DNA of 64,000 bases, from NCBI GenBank assembly GCA_000634415.1, contig JFNH01000118.1, positions 62,001 through 126,000 of the forward strand, written 5' to 3'. The translations under genes were made by a program, and so were the position numbers. The notes beneath the pieces were generated by a model, which saw only the letters and a list, made by a program, of their open reading frames with translations, did not search any database and was not told the origin of the DNA. Shown in pieces: positions 30,471-40,827 of the stretch. This DNA is from Prochlorococcus sp. scB245a_519A13 (GTDB lineage Bacteria > Cyanobacteriota > Cyanobacteriia > PCC-6307 > Cyanobiaceae). Within the stretch, counting starts at the first letter, position 1. Each line of letters starts with the position of its first letter.

Positions 30471-31166
30471 CTAAATAGCTATAAGATTTTCGGCGCAAAC
30501 TATCCGTGTAATGCCTTTAGAAATAAGAACAGGTGATGCGATTCTGAAAACATCAGTATTTGGGACTTTAAGTACTTTTTGCTCTTTATTACAAGATTTT
30601 TTTGCAAGATTCAAATCAAAAAATATTTCTATCGTTTTTCTACTTAAATCATCCAGGGGTAAAAATTGCCATTCTGGAAAATCTTTTAATAGTTTTATCT
30701 CTAACTCAATTTTTTTATCTACAACCATATATACAATTTTAGGGAAATCTACCTCTGATAAAGGGATTGAAGATAATTCTTTTCGTGATGAATTATCTAG
30801 CTCATAATCTACAGGGGCAATTTCAAAAAAAGAATCAATTGGTTCAAAATTTGAAGAAGATATATTTTCATTTAAAAATTTATGATCATTAGGATCAGTT
30901 TTAAAATTTACATTATCAAAATTTATCTTTTCAAGATCATTAGTTTCATTCTTATTGGTTTCAGTTTTTTCTTTTAAGGATTTACTTTTATTGATAAGAT
31001 CCTTATATTTAAGTTCTCCAAGATTTTTTTTAAGATTTCTTATAATTGTTATTTTAGTGCACCTATATTTTTGTGACAAAGCATCAATATCCCTGCCTAA
31101 TTTAAAACTTATAACTATTTCTTCTTTTTGTTTTGCAGTAAGTCTTTTAGTCAAGATTAATAGTTC
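30471..31166 (-). CDS. Helix-turn-helix-containing hypothetical protein
   Basis: LTAKQKEEIVISFKLGRDIDALSQKYRCTKITIIRNLKKN. The ORF-track start (31316) lies inside the tRNA-Arg gene and cannot be right; an internal V/L start near VELLILTKRLTAKQ is likelier (exact start approximate). Confidence 0.6.
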   Translation of the reverse strand, partial: ELLILTKRLTAKQKEEIVISFKLGRDIDALSQKYRCTKITIIRNLKKNLGELKYKDLINKSKSLKEKTETNKNETNDLEKINFDNVNFKTDPNDHKFLNENISSSNFEPIDSFFEIAPVDYELDNSSRKELSSIPLSEVDFPKIVYMVVDKKIELEIKLLKDFPEWQFLPLDDLSRKTIEIFFDLNLAKKSCNKEQKVLKVPNTDVFRIASPVLISKGITRIVCAENLIAI

Positions 31167-31288
31167 AACTTTTCCCAATTTTAAGTGATTTCTATCAAAA
31201 AAAAATAAAAGAAAAAAATTTTTACTAAAATCAAAAAAGAATTTACTTAGATTGTTTAGGCTTATAGCTTCGGATATAATAAAAGGAT

Positions 31289-31362
<74 letters not shown>

Positions 31363-31424
31363 TGAAATAATTTCTTTAATTTCTCAAAAGATATTTTTTT
31401 TTATATCTACATATTTATTTAAAA

Positions 31425-32759
31425 ATGAAGCTGTTGAGTAAAAAGTTGAATTATTTTGATATTTCAAGAAAATTGCATCGCATAAATCTATCATCTTTAG
31501 GACAGATCTTTTTTTTAATAGGGATAATTTTTTTAGCCTCAGCTCTTCCAATAAGTCTGATTTTTTTATTAATGTCTATTATTATTTCATTTAAAGAGAA
31601 CAAAAAGAATTTCTTATGGAATAAGTGGAACATTGCTCTTTTGGTTACTTCAATTTTTATGATACTAAGCTCTTTTCTTAGGCTTATATTTCCAATTCAA
31701 AGTGAACTTTCTTACTTAGCAAAAAATTCTTGGATAGATATTATGAATTGGATCCCTTTGTTTGTATCTTTTCATAGTTTCCAGTTTTATTTAAAAACAT
31801 CTTCACAGAGAATACTATGCTGTAAGGCACTTATAATTAGCACCATACCGGTAATTTTTAGTTGTATTACACAATATTGGTTTAAAGTGTATGGACCTTT
31901 TAGCACTTTTTTGGGGTTGATAACTTGGTATCAGAAACCCTTTGAGAATGCACAATCTGGAGTAGAGGGTTTATTTAGCAACCCAAATTATACAGGTTAT
32001 TGGCTATCAACTATTTTGCCCTTATCTTTATATTTTTTATTAAAGAATAAGTCAAAAAAATATAACTCTTTCTTTATCTTAATAGTTACTGTACTTATTT
32101 TGTATTTTTTAATAAACACAAGTTCGAGAAATGCTCTAATTAGTATTTCTTTTTCTACATTGTTAGTATTTTGTTCAAAAGTCTTATTTATAAAATTATT
32201 ATTTTTAATTACTTTTTTATTGTTGATTGTTACGCTAAATCCTACTATTGCTGCAAAAAGTTATGAGTTTCTAAAAGTATTTTTGCCGATAAAATTATTA
32301 GATAAATTTATCTTATTTTCAAAATTAGATATTCTTTCCTTACATAGATTAGATATTTATAAAAATGCTCTTTATTTTATTTTTAGAAACCCACTTTTTG
32401 GCTGGGGGGCATCTACTTTTGGAGCTTTATATCTTTTAAAAAGTGGAATATCTCCGGCAGTTCATACTCATAATTTAATTCTTGAAATTGCATATAATTA
32501 TGGAATTGTTTCTTCACTTATTATAACTTTATTTATATTTAATTTATTTTTTATAACTTTGACATATTTGAAAAAAGATAAATTCAATAAAATTTTATTT
32601 ATAGATAAAATCTGGCTTACATCAGCAATATCATCAATTATTTTTCATATGAGTGATTTTCCATATTATGATGGCAAGGTAAGTATTCTTTTTTGGCTTT
32701 TATTAGCTGGAATAAATTCTATAAATAATGAATATAAAAAAATAATTTTCTCTAAATAG
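31425..32759 (+). CDS. O-antigen ligase (WaaL)-like membrane protein
   Basis: Multi-TM; FSNPNYTGYWLSTILPL, RNPLFGWGASTF, HTHNLILEIAYNYGI. Confidence 0.85.
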   Translation: MKLLSKKLNYFDISRKLHRINLSSLGQIFFLIGIIFLASALPISLIFLLMSIIISFKENKKNFLWNKWNIALLVTSIFMILSSFLRLIFPIQSELSYLAKNSWIDIMNWIPLFVSFHSFQFYLKTSSQRILCCKALIISTIPVIFSCITQYWFKVYGPFSTFLGLITWYQKPFENAQSGVEGLFSNPNYTGYWLSTILPLSLYFLLKNKSKKYNSFFILIVTVLILYFLINTSSRNALISISFSTLLVFCSKVLFIKLLFLITFLLLIVTLNPTIAAKSYEFLKVFLPIKLLDKFILFSKLDILSLHRLDIYKNALYFIFRNPLFGWGASTFGALYLLKSGISPAVHTHNLILEIAYNYGIVSSLIITLFIFNLFFITLTYLKKDKFNKILFIDKIWLTSAISSIIFHMSDFPYYDGKVSILFWLLLAGINSINNEYKKIIFSK

Positions 32760-32823
32760 ATTAATAATTTATTTGTCATTTTTTTAATAATGAATTAAAT
32801 TAACATTTTAAATAATTTTCATT

Positions 32824-33744
32824 TTGATTCATTTAGTCAGTGGGGGAGCAGGTTTAATTGGGTCTCACATTATTGATGATCTTCTAAGAAAAAATAATAA
32901 AGTAATTTGTATAGATAATTTTTCTACTGGCAACAAAAAAAATATTATCAAATGGTTAAAAGATGATCGTTTCAAATTAATAGAACAAGATATCACGAAG
33001 ACGATAGATTTAGAAGTTAATAGAATTTGGCATTTTGCATGTCCTGCCTCTCCAACCAAATATAAAATTGATCCAATCAATACTTCCCGAACATCGTTCA
33101 TTGGGACTTATAACATGCTGGAATTAGCAAAAAAAAATAATGCAAGAATTTTAATTGCTAGTTCCAGTGAAATTTACGGTAATCCTAAAGTACATCCTCA
33201 ACCAGAGTCATACTTTGGTTATGTTAATCCAATCAGCAAAAGAAGTTGCTACGTTGAAGGGAAAAGATTTTGTGAATCTTTAGCATTAGACTATTTAAGA
33301 ATTCATAAAACTGATATAAGAATTGCCAGAATATTTAATACATACGGACCAAGAATGGCCCAAAAAGATGGGCGAGTGATTAGTAATTTTATATCACAGG
33401 CTATTTGTGGTAAACCTATATATATCTACGGAAGCGGGGATCAAACAAGAAGCTTTTGCTATGTAGATGATTTAATTCAAGGATTAAAAAAAATTATGGA
33501 TTCGAATTATAATCTCCCAATAAACTTAGGAAGTCAAGAAGAATTGAGCATTCTGAACCTAGCGAAATTAATAAAAAAGAAAATAAACGATAACGTTAAA
33601 ATTATTCACATGAAAGAACTTGAAGATGATCCTTTAAGAAGGCAACCAGATACAGATCTTGCTGTAAAATTATTAAAATGGAAAGCAAAAACACTAATTG
33701 AAGATGGTTTAGAACTTACTATTAAAAACTTCCTAAATAATTAA
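32824..33744 (+). CDS. UDP-glucuronate decarboxylase-like SDR (UDP-xylose synthase)
   Basis: VSGGAGLIGSHIIDDLL; FACPASPTKYKIDPINT; YVEGKRFCE; TTG start. Confidence 0.88.
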   Translation: MIHLVSGGAGLIGSHIIDDLLRKNNKVICIDNFSTGNKKNIIKWLKDDRFKLIEQDITKTIDLEVNRIWHFACPASPTKYKIDPINTSRTSFIGTYNMLELAKKNNARILIASSSEIYGNPKVHPQPESYFGYVNPISKRSCYVEGKRFCESLALDYLRIHKTDIRIARIFNTYGPRMAQKDGRVISNFISQAICGKPIYIYGSGDQTRSFCYVDDLIQGLKKIMDSNYNLPINLGSQEELSILNLAKLIKKKINDNVKIIHMKELEDDPLRRQPDTDLAVKLLKWKAKTLIEDGLELTIKNFLNN

Positions 33745-33747
33745 AGA

Positions 33748-35169
33748 ATGATTAATAAAGTTAGAAATATTTGCTGTATTGGTGCCGGGTATGTTGGAGG
33801 TCCTACAATGGCAGTTTTTGCTGATAAATGTCCCAATTTAAATATTTTTGTGGTGGATAAAAATAAACAAAGAGTGGATGCCTGGAATAGCGAAGACTTA
33901 ACAAAACTTCCTATTTTCGAGAGAGGACTTGATAAACTTATCTCCAAAAGAAGGGGTAAGAATTTACATTTTTCAGATAACTTCAAAAAATATATTTCTG
34001 AAGCTGATATGATTTTCATCTCTGTAAATACTCCAACCAAAACCAAAGGGTTAGGGGCGGGTAAAGCAAGTGACCTTAAATGGGTTGAAGCCTCCTCCAG
34101 AGAAATAGCAGAGTATGCGCAAGGCGAAACGATTGTTGTGGAAAAAAGTACTTTACCAGTCAAAACAGCACAAACTATTAAATCAATCCTAGACGAATCA
34201 CAATCTATCAATAAAGATAAAAAATTTACTGTTTTATCAAATCCAGAATTCTTAGCAGAAGGATCAGCAATTGCTGATCTTGAGTTTCCAGATAGAGTCT
34301 TAATTGGAGGAGACAACTTAGATTCTATTAATGCATTAGTTAATATTTATTTAAACTGGATACCAAAAGATAAAATAATTACCACTGACTTATGGAGTTC
34401 GGAACTCTCAAAATTAACTGCCAATGCCTTCTTAGCCCAAAGAATAAGCTCAATAAATTCGATATCAGCTCTTTGCGAGAGAACCGGAGCTAACATAAAA
34501 GATGTTTCACTAGCTATTGGTACTGACAAGAGGATTGGCAAAGAATTTCTTAATGCTGGGCCAGGATTTGGAGGTAGCTGCTTTAAAAAAGATATTTTAA
34601 ATCTTGTTTATATATACGACTACTATGGATTACATCATGAAGCGAAATATTGGGAAAAAGTTGTTGAAATAAATGATTGGCAGAAAAAGAGAATCTCTAA
34701 TTTAATAATTGAAAAATTATTTGGAACAGTTTCTGGAAAAAAAATAGCAATTTTAGGTTTTTCATTTAAAGCCAATACAAACGATACTAGAGAGTCCCCA
34801 GCTATAAGTATTTGCAAAGAATTAATAAATGAAGGAGGAAATCTCTTTGTTTATGATCCAAAAGTTAGTCATGAGCAAATCAGAATAGATTTAAACTTAC
34901 CCGAAGCCAGGCAAGAACAAGACCTTAACGAAGGTAGTTGGTCTTATGCAACTTCTATTTCTGAAGCTATTAAGTCATCTGATGCCATAGTAATTATTAC
35001 TGAATGGGAAGAATTTAAATATTTAAATTGGAAAGAAATTAAATCAAAAATGCGCAATCCCTCTTGGATATTTGACACTAGATCAATAATAAATATTTGT
35101 GAAGCAGAGAAATATGGACTAAAAGTATGGAGTGTCGGGAAAGGTTCCCAAAATATTTCTAATTTTTAA
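33748..35169 (+). CDS. UDP-glucose 6-dehydrogenase, eukaryote-like type
   Basis: ICCIGAGYVGGPTMAVFADKCPNL; WSSELSKLTANAFLAQRISSINSISALCE; GFGGSCFKKDILNLVY. Confidence 0.95.
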   Translation: MINKVRNICCIGAGYVGGPTMAVFADKCPNLNIFVVDKNKQRVDAWNSEDLTKLPIFERGLDKLISKRRGKNLHFSDNFKKYISEADMIFISVNTPTKTKGLGAGKASDLKWVEASSREIAEYAQGETIVVEKSTLPVKTAQTIKSILDESQSINKDKKFTVLSNPEFLAEGSAIADLEFPDRVLIGGDNLDSINALVNIYLNWIPKDKIITTDLWSSELSKLTANAFLAQRISSINSISALCERTGANIKDVSLAIGTDKRIGKEFLNAGPGFGGSCFKKDILNLVYIYDYYGLHHEAKYWEKVVEINDWQKKRISNLIIEKLFGTVSGKKIAILGFSFKANTNDTRESPAISICKELINEGGNLFVYDPKVSHEQIRIDLNLPEARQEQDLNEGSWSYATSISEAIKSSDAIVIITEWEEFKYLNWKEIKSKMRNPSWIFDTRSIINICEAEKYGLKVWSVGKGSQNISNF

Positions 35170-35171
35170 TT

Positions 35172-36188
35172 ATGAAAAAGTTAATTTCTCCCGATGATCA
35201 TATTTTTATTGCGGGTGCCTCAGGAATGGTGGGGAGTTCTATACTTAGGATTTTCAAAAAGGCTGGATATGGGCAAAAAGCTAATGGTGGCTTTATTTCT
35301 GCTCCTTCTAGACAAGATTTGGATTTATCAGACTATTCATCTGTAAGAAATTGGTTTCAGAAATTCAAGCCTAAAGTTGTAATTATCGCGGCAGGCAAGG
35401 TTGGAGGTATAAATGCAAACTCAAATTATCCTGCAGACTTTATTTTAGAGAACTTAAAAATCCAAACAAACATTATTGAGCTTGCGTGGAAACATAATGC
35501 AAAAAGATTGTTATTTCTAGGGAGTAGCTGCATTTACCCCAAATATGCTAATCAACCTATAAAGGAAGAATATTTACTAAATAATTCATTAGAGCCAACA
35601 AACGAGTGGTATGCTATCGCAAAAATTGCAGGTATAAAGCTATGTCAAGCATTAAGGATACAGTATGGATTCGATGCTATTTCGCTTATGCCAACAAATT
35701 TATATGGACCAGGAGATAATTACAAGGTGTCGCAAAGTCATGTACTACCTGCCCTTATAAGAAAATTTGATGAAGCTTCAAGAAATAATTTCGATTCAGT
35801 AGAGTGTTGGGGTACAGGTAACCCGAAAAGAGAGTTTTTACATGTAGATGATCTTAGTAGGGCTTGTCTCTACGTTCTAGAAAACTGGGATCCATCAGAT
35901 AGTAATTCCCCTCTTGATGAAAATAATTATCCATTAGCATTTTTAAATGTTGGGAGTGGTGAAGAAGTTTCAATAAAAAAACTAGCTGAATTAATTTCGA
36001 GCGAATTTGGATTTAAAGGATCTATTTTATGGGATCATACTAAACCAGACGGGACACCAAGAAAACTTTTAGATGTCGAAAAAATAAAAAGTATTGGCTG
36101 GAGACCTTCAATTACTTTACGTTTCGGAATAAAAGAGACAGTTAAGTCTTACAGATCAGAGATAATAAATAAAACTTTAAGGCACTAA
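35172..36188 (+). CDS. fcl: GDP-L-fucose synthase
   Basis: IFIAGASGMVGSSILR; AGKVGGINANSNYPADFILENLKIQTN; GSSCIYPK. Confidence 0.95.
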   Translation: MKKLISPDDHIFIAGASGMVGSSILRIFKKAGYGQKANGGFISAPSRQDLDLSDYSSVRNWFQKFKPKVVIIAAGKVGGINANSNYPADFILENLKIQTNIIELAWKHNAKRLLFLGSSCIYPKYANQPIKEEYLLNNSLEPTNEWYAIAKIAGIKLCQALRIQYGFDAISLMPTNLYGPGDNYKVSQSHVLPALIRKFDEASRNNFDSVECWGTGNPKREFLHVDDLSRACLYVLENWDPSDSNSPLDENNYPLAFLNVGSGEEVSIKKLAELISSEFGFKGSILWDHTKPDGTPRKLLDVEKIKSIGWRPSITLRFGIKETVKSYRSEIINKTLRH

Positions 36189-36246
36189 TTACTGATAAGA
36201 TTTTGAAAGTGAAAAACCAGATCAAGCAAAATTAAAATCTAAAATT

Positions 36247-37680
36247 TCAGAATTCATCTAATAATTTTTTTATTGAAGAACATATATAAAAAATATCATC
36301 TCTACTAAGATTTACTGAAGAGGGTAAGGAAATGCCATTATTTGAGATGTTTTGACTATTGGAGGTGTTTTTTGAACATTTATAGTTTTTGTATGGAGGC
36401 ATCAGATTCAATGGATAAAAAACTTCTCTACTTTCAATACCTTTTTTTAGAAGACTTTTCATAACAGTTTTTTTATCTAAATATTCCTCTAGCAATAAGG
36501 TAAACAACCAGTTTGAATGCCGTGATAATTCCAATTCTTGAGGCAACTTTGCAATACCACTAACATCTTTTAGAAATAACTTATACCAACTATAAATGGT
36601 AATTTTTCTTTCAATAATTTCTTGAAATCGTTCTAATTGAGCAAAACCAATTGCTGCTTGTATATTAGTTAATCTATAATTATAGCCAACAAATTCATGC
36701 CAATATTTTTTCTCAGGATGCATTCCATGATCTCTTAAAATTTTTGATTTTTCAGCTTTTTCTCTTTCTTTAAATAAAATCATCCCTCCCTCACCAGTAG
36801 ATATAGTTTTGTTCCCAAAAAAACTAAAAGTTGCAACATCTCCGAATGTTCCAACTGGTTTTCCTTTATATTCGCTTCCGATAGCCTCAGCACAGTCTTC
36901 AATAATTAAAATTTTATATTTTTTTGCTAGGTTTCTAAACGCATCTAAATCAGCTACTTGACCATAAAGATGAACAATCATTATTGCTTTTGTTTTATCA
37001 GTAATTAATTTCTCTGCTTCAATGGGACTTATACACCAAGTATCTATATCAATTTCACAAAATACAGGTTCTGCTCCTGAATGAATTACTGCATTAGAAC
37101 AAGCAGCAAAGGTAATATTTGGAACTATAACTTCATCACCTTCTCCAATCTCAAAAGTTTTTAATGATAGATGCAAAGCATTTGTACCATTTGAAACTGA
37201 AACTGCCGGAAGATTACAATGTAATTTACTAAAAAGGTTTTCAAAGTCTTTAACGAATCTTCCTTGGGAGGAAATCCAATTAGTTTCTATACATTCCTGC
37301 ATATATCTCATTTCGTTACCTTCCAAGACAGGTTCTAAAATAGGGATTCTATGAGTTTTTTGTAAATTTGCTATGTCAACGATTTTAAAATCATCATCTA
37401 CTAATGGAATAAATTTTATTTTCCCTTTTAAAGATTGCCTTATTTTTGAAGCTTCAGTTTCCACATGAAAGTAAATAAAATTTTTATTCATAATTTCTGA
37501 AACTTTTGGTCCGAATTTTGTTGCCTTCAGTAAATATCTTCTAATATCGCCATCAGTTATTATTCCTAATAATTTAAAATTTTCAACTACAAAACATAAT
37601 CCCTGGCCATTGTTATTAATAACACGTAGTGCATCTTTAAGAGATTTATCCTTATCTATCAAAAATTCAGATATTTTCAT
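36247..37680 (-). CDS. CBS-domain pair fused to DegT/DnrJ/EryC1/StrS aminotransferase
   Basis: N-terminal CBS-like LGIITDGDIRRYLL; C-terminal SNGTNALHLSL, EDCAEAIGSEYKGKPVGTFGDVATFSFFGNKTISTGEGGM. Confidence 0.93.
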   Translation of the reverse strand: MKISEFLIDKDKSLKDALRVINNNGQGLCFVVENFKLLGIITDGDIRRYLLKATKFGPKVSEIMNKNFIYFHVETEASKIRQSLKGKIKFIPLVDDDFKIVDIANLQKTHRIPILEPVLEGNEMRYMQECIETNWISSQGRFVKDFENLFSKLHCNLPAVSVSNGTNALHLSLKTFEIGEGDEVIVPNITFAACSNAVIHSGAEPVFCEIDIDTWCISPIEAEKLITDKTKAIMIVHLYGQVADLDAFRNLAKKYKILIIEDCAEAIGSEYKGKPVGTFGDVATFSFFGNKTISTGEGGMILFKEREKAEKSKILRDHGMHPEKKYWHEFVGYNYRLTNIQAAIGFAQLERFQEIIERKITIYSWYKLFLKDVSGIAKLPQELELSRHSNWLFTLLLEEYLDKKTVMKSLLKKGIESREVFYPLNLMPPYKNYKCSKNTSNSQNISNNGISLPSSVNLSRDDIFYICSSIKKLLDEF

Positions 37681-37779
37681 CTATTTAAAAAAGTATTTGA
37701 AAACTTGTAATGCATAATTTTAGAACATTTAAAAAAAAATAAAGTTTTTAAATTAATGAATATTATGCATTTTATCAAA

Positions 37780-38862
37780 TTAATTTTTCATTAAAATTGA
37801 TTCTCTTTTTGCTAATAGCAAATCTGTCTTAATCATATCTGCAACTAATTCTTCTAAAGTAGTTTTAGCTTCCCACCCTAATTTGTTTTTTGCTTTAGTG
37901 GGGTCGCCTAGTAAAGTTTCTACTTCAGCAGGTCTAAAATATGCAGGATCAATTTTTACCACAATTTCGCCATTATCTTTTCTTCTTCCAATCTCATTAC
38001 TCTTAGAACCTTCCCAATTTATTCCTCCCCAACCGATTTCCTTCGCTGATAATTCTAAGAATTTCCTAACGCTTACCTGTCTACCTGTAGCGATAACAAA
38101 ATCTTCTGGTTTATCTTGTTGAAGCATTTTCCATTGCATTTCAACATAGTCTTTTGCATGTCCCCAATCTCTAAGAGAATCAATATTACCTAGGTATATA
38201 AATTTTTCTAAACCCTCATTTATTCGGGCAAAACCTCTTGTTATTTTCCTTGTGACAAAGGTTTCACCTCTCCTAGGAGATTCATGATTAAAAAGAATTC
38301 CATTACAAGCAAACATTCCATATGCTTCTCTATAGTTAATAACAATCCAATATCCGTATAATTTAGAAACAGCATAAGGACTTCTGGGATGAAATGGAGT
38401 ATTTTCATTCTGAGGAGTCTCCTGAACTAATCCATACAATTCACTAGTACTTGCCTGATAAATCTTAGTTTTTTTTATTAAGCCAAGCATCTTGACTGCT
38501 TCTAAAATTCTTAAAGTACCAATAGCATCACTATTTGCGGTGTATTCTGGAGACTCAAAACTAACCGCAACATGACTTTGTGCGCCTAAGTTATAAATCT
38601 CATCTGGTTTAACTAATTCAATAATTCTATAAATGCTAGAACTATCAGTCAGATCACCAAAATGAAGAAAAAAACGTGTATCAACTTTATGAGGGTCCTG
38701 ATAAAGATGATCAATCCTAGAAGTGTTAAAAGTGCTTGCCCGCCTTTTTATACCATGAACCTCATATCCTTTTTCTAATAAAAATTCTGCTAAGTAACTG
38801 CCATCTTGACCTGTTATTCCAGATATAAGTGCAACTGGACGATTCTTTAATGCAAGATTCAT
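37780..38862 (-). CDS. gmd: GDP-mannose 4,6-dehydratase
   Basis: [44 protein letters not shown]. Confidence 0.98.
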   Translation of the reverse strand: MNLALKNRPVALISGITGQDGSYLAEFLLEKGYEVHGIKRRASTFNTSRIDHLYQDPHKVDTRFFLHFGDLTDSSSIYRIIELVKPDEIYNLGAQSHVAVSFESPEYTANSDAIGTLRILEAVKMLGLIKKTKIYQASTSELYGLVQETPQNENTPFHPRSPYAVSKLYGYWIVINYREAYGMFACNGILFNHESPRRGETFVTRKITRGFARINEGLEKFIYLGNIDSLRDWGHAKDYVEMQWKMLQQDKPEDFVIATGRQVSVRKFLELSAKEIGWGGINWEGSKSNEIGRRKDNGEIVVKIDPAYFRPAEVETLLGDPTKAKNKLGWEAKTTLEELVADMIKTDLLLAKRESILMKN

Positions 38863-39073
38863 TAATATTAAAATTTATTAATTCTTTTCGTTCTTAATTA
38901 TAGAGCAATAACTAGATTCTAAATTTAATAAATCAATCGAAATATAAAACTCAATGTATTATTACATTTTTCATAATTGAAATTTTACTTTCAAGCTTAT
39001 TAGCGTTAATTTTTATTTTAAACCAATGTTATTATAATAGAAGTATTTAAAGGGTTAATTTATATCAAATTAA

Positions 39074-39583
39074 ATGAATTTATCTATTACTGATGCAAGC
39101 ATTAAAGGTGTTAAAATTATTAATTATGATAACTTTGTTGATTTAAGAGGTTCAATATGGACCACTTATTTAGATAATAAAATTAATATTCAAGATAATA
39201 TAAAATTTAATCATGATAAATTTTCTGTTTCATATAAAAATGTCATAAGAGGTATTCATTATGATAATAAAACTTTCAAAATAGTAACAGCTGTTTACGG
39301 AGCCATAGACCAAGTAGTAGTAGATATGCGAAAAGATTCTAAAACTTATAAAGAATCTTTAATATTTAATATTGATGATTCTAATAGATTTTCTATACTA
39401 ATTCCTCCAATGGTAGGTAATGGCTTTAGGGTAAAAAGTGATGTAGCTGTTTATCACTACAAACTTTCTTATTTAGGAGAATATTTAGATGCGGAAAACC
39501 AATATACCTTAAAATGGAATGATTCATCAGTTGACATAGATTGGAATTGCGAAAATCCAATTTTATCTAGTAGGGATTCTTAA
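39074..39583 (+). CDS. dTDP-4-dehydrorhamnose 3,5-epimerase-like (RmlC-type cupin)
   Basis: DLRGSIWTTY...HDKFSVSYKNVIRGIHYD...VVDMRKDSKTYKE...IPPMVGNGF. Confidence 0.85.
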   Translation: MNLSITDASIKGVKIINYDNFVDLRGSIWTTYLDNKINIQDNIKFNHDKFSVSYKNVIRGIHYDNKTFKIVTAVYGAIDQVVVDMRKDSKTYKESLIFNIDDSNRFSILIPPMVGNGFRVKSDVAVYHYKLSYLGEYLDAENQYTLKWNDSSVDIDWNCENPILSSRDS

Positions 39584-40726
39584 TCATAATTCATCTAAAA
39601 TCATTAATTTAGCTCTTTCACCACATTTACTTAAAGCATTAAAATAAATATGCCTTGATTTTTCGATATATTTTATAATTTTTTTCTTTTGAAGAAATAT
39701 ATCAATAATTTCTTCTAAATTATCATAATCCCAATTTAATTTCAGATAACAACCATCAGCATAAATGTTGGGCCAAGTAATAAGATGGCTCATATCTGGT
39801 TTTACTAAAATATTGCCACACATAATAGCTTCATAATCTCTATAACAAATCTCACCCCAACCAAATGGTGAGAGCAATCCTAAGAAGTCTGAACACTCAT
39901 TTAAATAGTCTTTGTGACATAATCTACCAGTCATAAAAAGTTCATTATCTTTAATTTTTTCTAACAAAAGTTGCCTATGAAAAGAGATACTATTGTAATA
40001 TCCTTTCGAGGAAAATCTAGAACTAATAAATGGCTTCTTCTTAGATAAATCAATAGATTTAGATAAACAATTCATCATTTCCTCTTTATATTTCTCAATA
40101 ATCAAGGCAACAAGTTTAATGGATTGAATCGAGGAAAGAATGCAAGAAATTTTTTTAATTTTGTTATAGTTGGAGTTCCAAAAAGAGTTTTTAGGACTAG
40201 GGTACATGCCGATCCCAATATTCCAAGCAATTTTTATATTCCGAGGGAAATCGCCTTTTATAAATGGGCTTAAATATTTCTCTTGATCGCATATTCCATA
40301 TCTATCATGATAAAACTGACTATAAGTTCTGCCACCATAGTAAGGTTTTGAATATTCATTCAAATTAGAAAATAAACCCCTAACCCAATAGGCATCAACA
40401 TAAGGAACGATAAAGAATAAGATATGAGATATAGCAGCAGAATCATCAAAATATATTACTTTTGAAAAATGCTTTTTAAATTGTTTTAATTCATTTTGCA
40501 TTAAAACAATATTATGATCATTTCTTATATCTAATTTATGAAACCTTCTTACTAAGATTAAGACATCGCCCCTTAAACTTTTTAAAGATCTTAATTGATA
40601 ATCTACAAATTCAAATTCAAATTCATTTGATTCGCCAGATAAAAGAATTAGTGGGCTTAAAGAATGGAAAACCTCAATCGAAGAATGTCCATGAGCAACT
40701 ATGATTTTTAACTTTTCTTTCTTCAT
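39584..40726 (-). CDS. Putative glycosyltransferase
   Basis: C-terminal GLLSPFGWGEICYRDYEAIMCGNILVKPDMSHLITWPNIY resembles GT-B nucleotide-sugar regions. Confidence 0.65.
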   Translation of the reverse strand: MKKEKLKIIVAHGHSSIEVFHSLSPLILLSGESNEFEFEFVDYQLRSLKSLRGDVLILVRRFHKLDIRNDHNIVLMQNELKQFKKHFSKVIYFDDSAAISHILFFIVPYVDAYWVRGLFSNLNEYSKPYYGGRTYSQFYHDRYGICDQEKYLSPFIKGDFPRNIKIAWNIGIGMYPSPKNSFWNSNYNKIKKISCILSSIQSIKLVALIIEKYKEEMMNCLSKSIDLSKKKPFISSRFSSKGYYNSISFHRQLLLEKIKDNELFMTGRLCHKDYLNECSDFLGLLSPFGWGEICYRDYEAIMCGNILVKPDMSHLITWPNIYADGCYLKLNWDYDNLEEIIDIFLQKKKIIKYIEKSRHIYFNALSKCGERAKLMILDEL

Positions 40727-40827
40727 ATAAATTGAGAACTAGAAAAATATTATTAATCAATAAAGTTTATTAGAAATATCAAAGTTTTTGGCTATGTTAC
40801 TATTTAACATAGTCTAACTTGAGATAA

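Noticed and set aside
33741-34316. 191-aa ORF antisense to UDP-glucose dehydrogenase
   Set aside because: Long but entirely opposite a strongly conserved enzyme; no domain recognised
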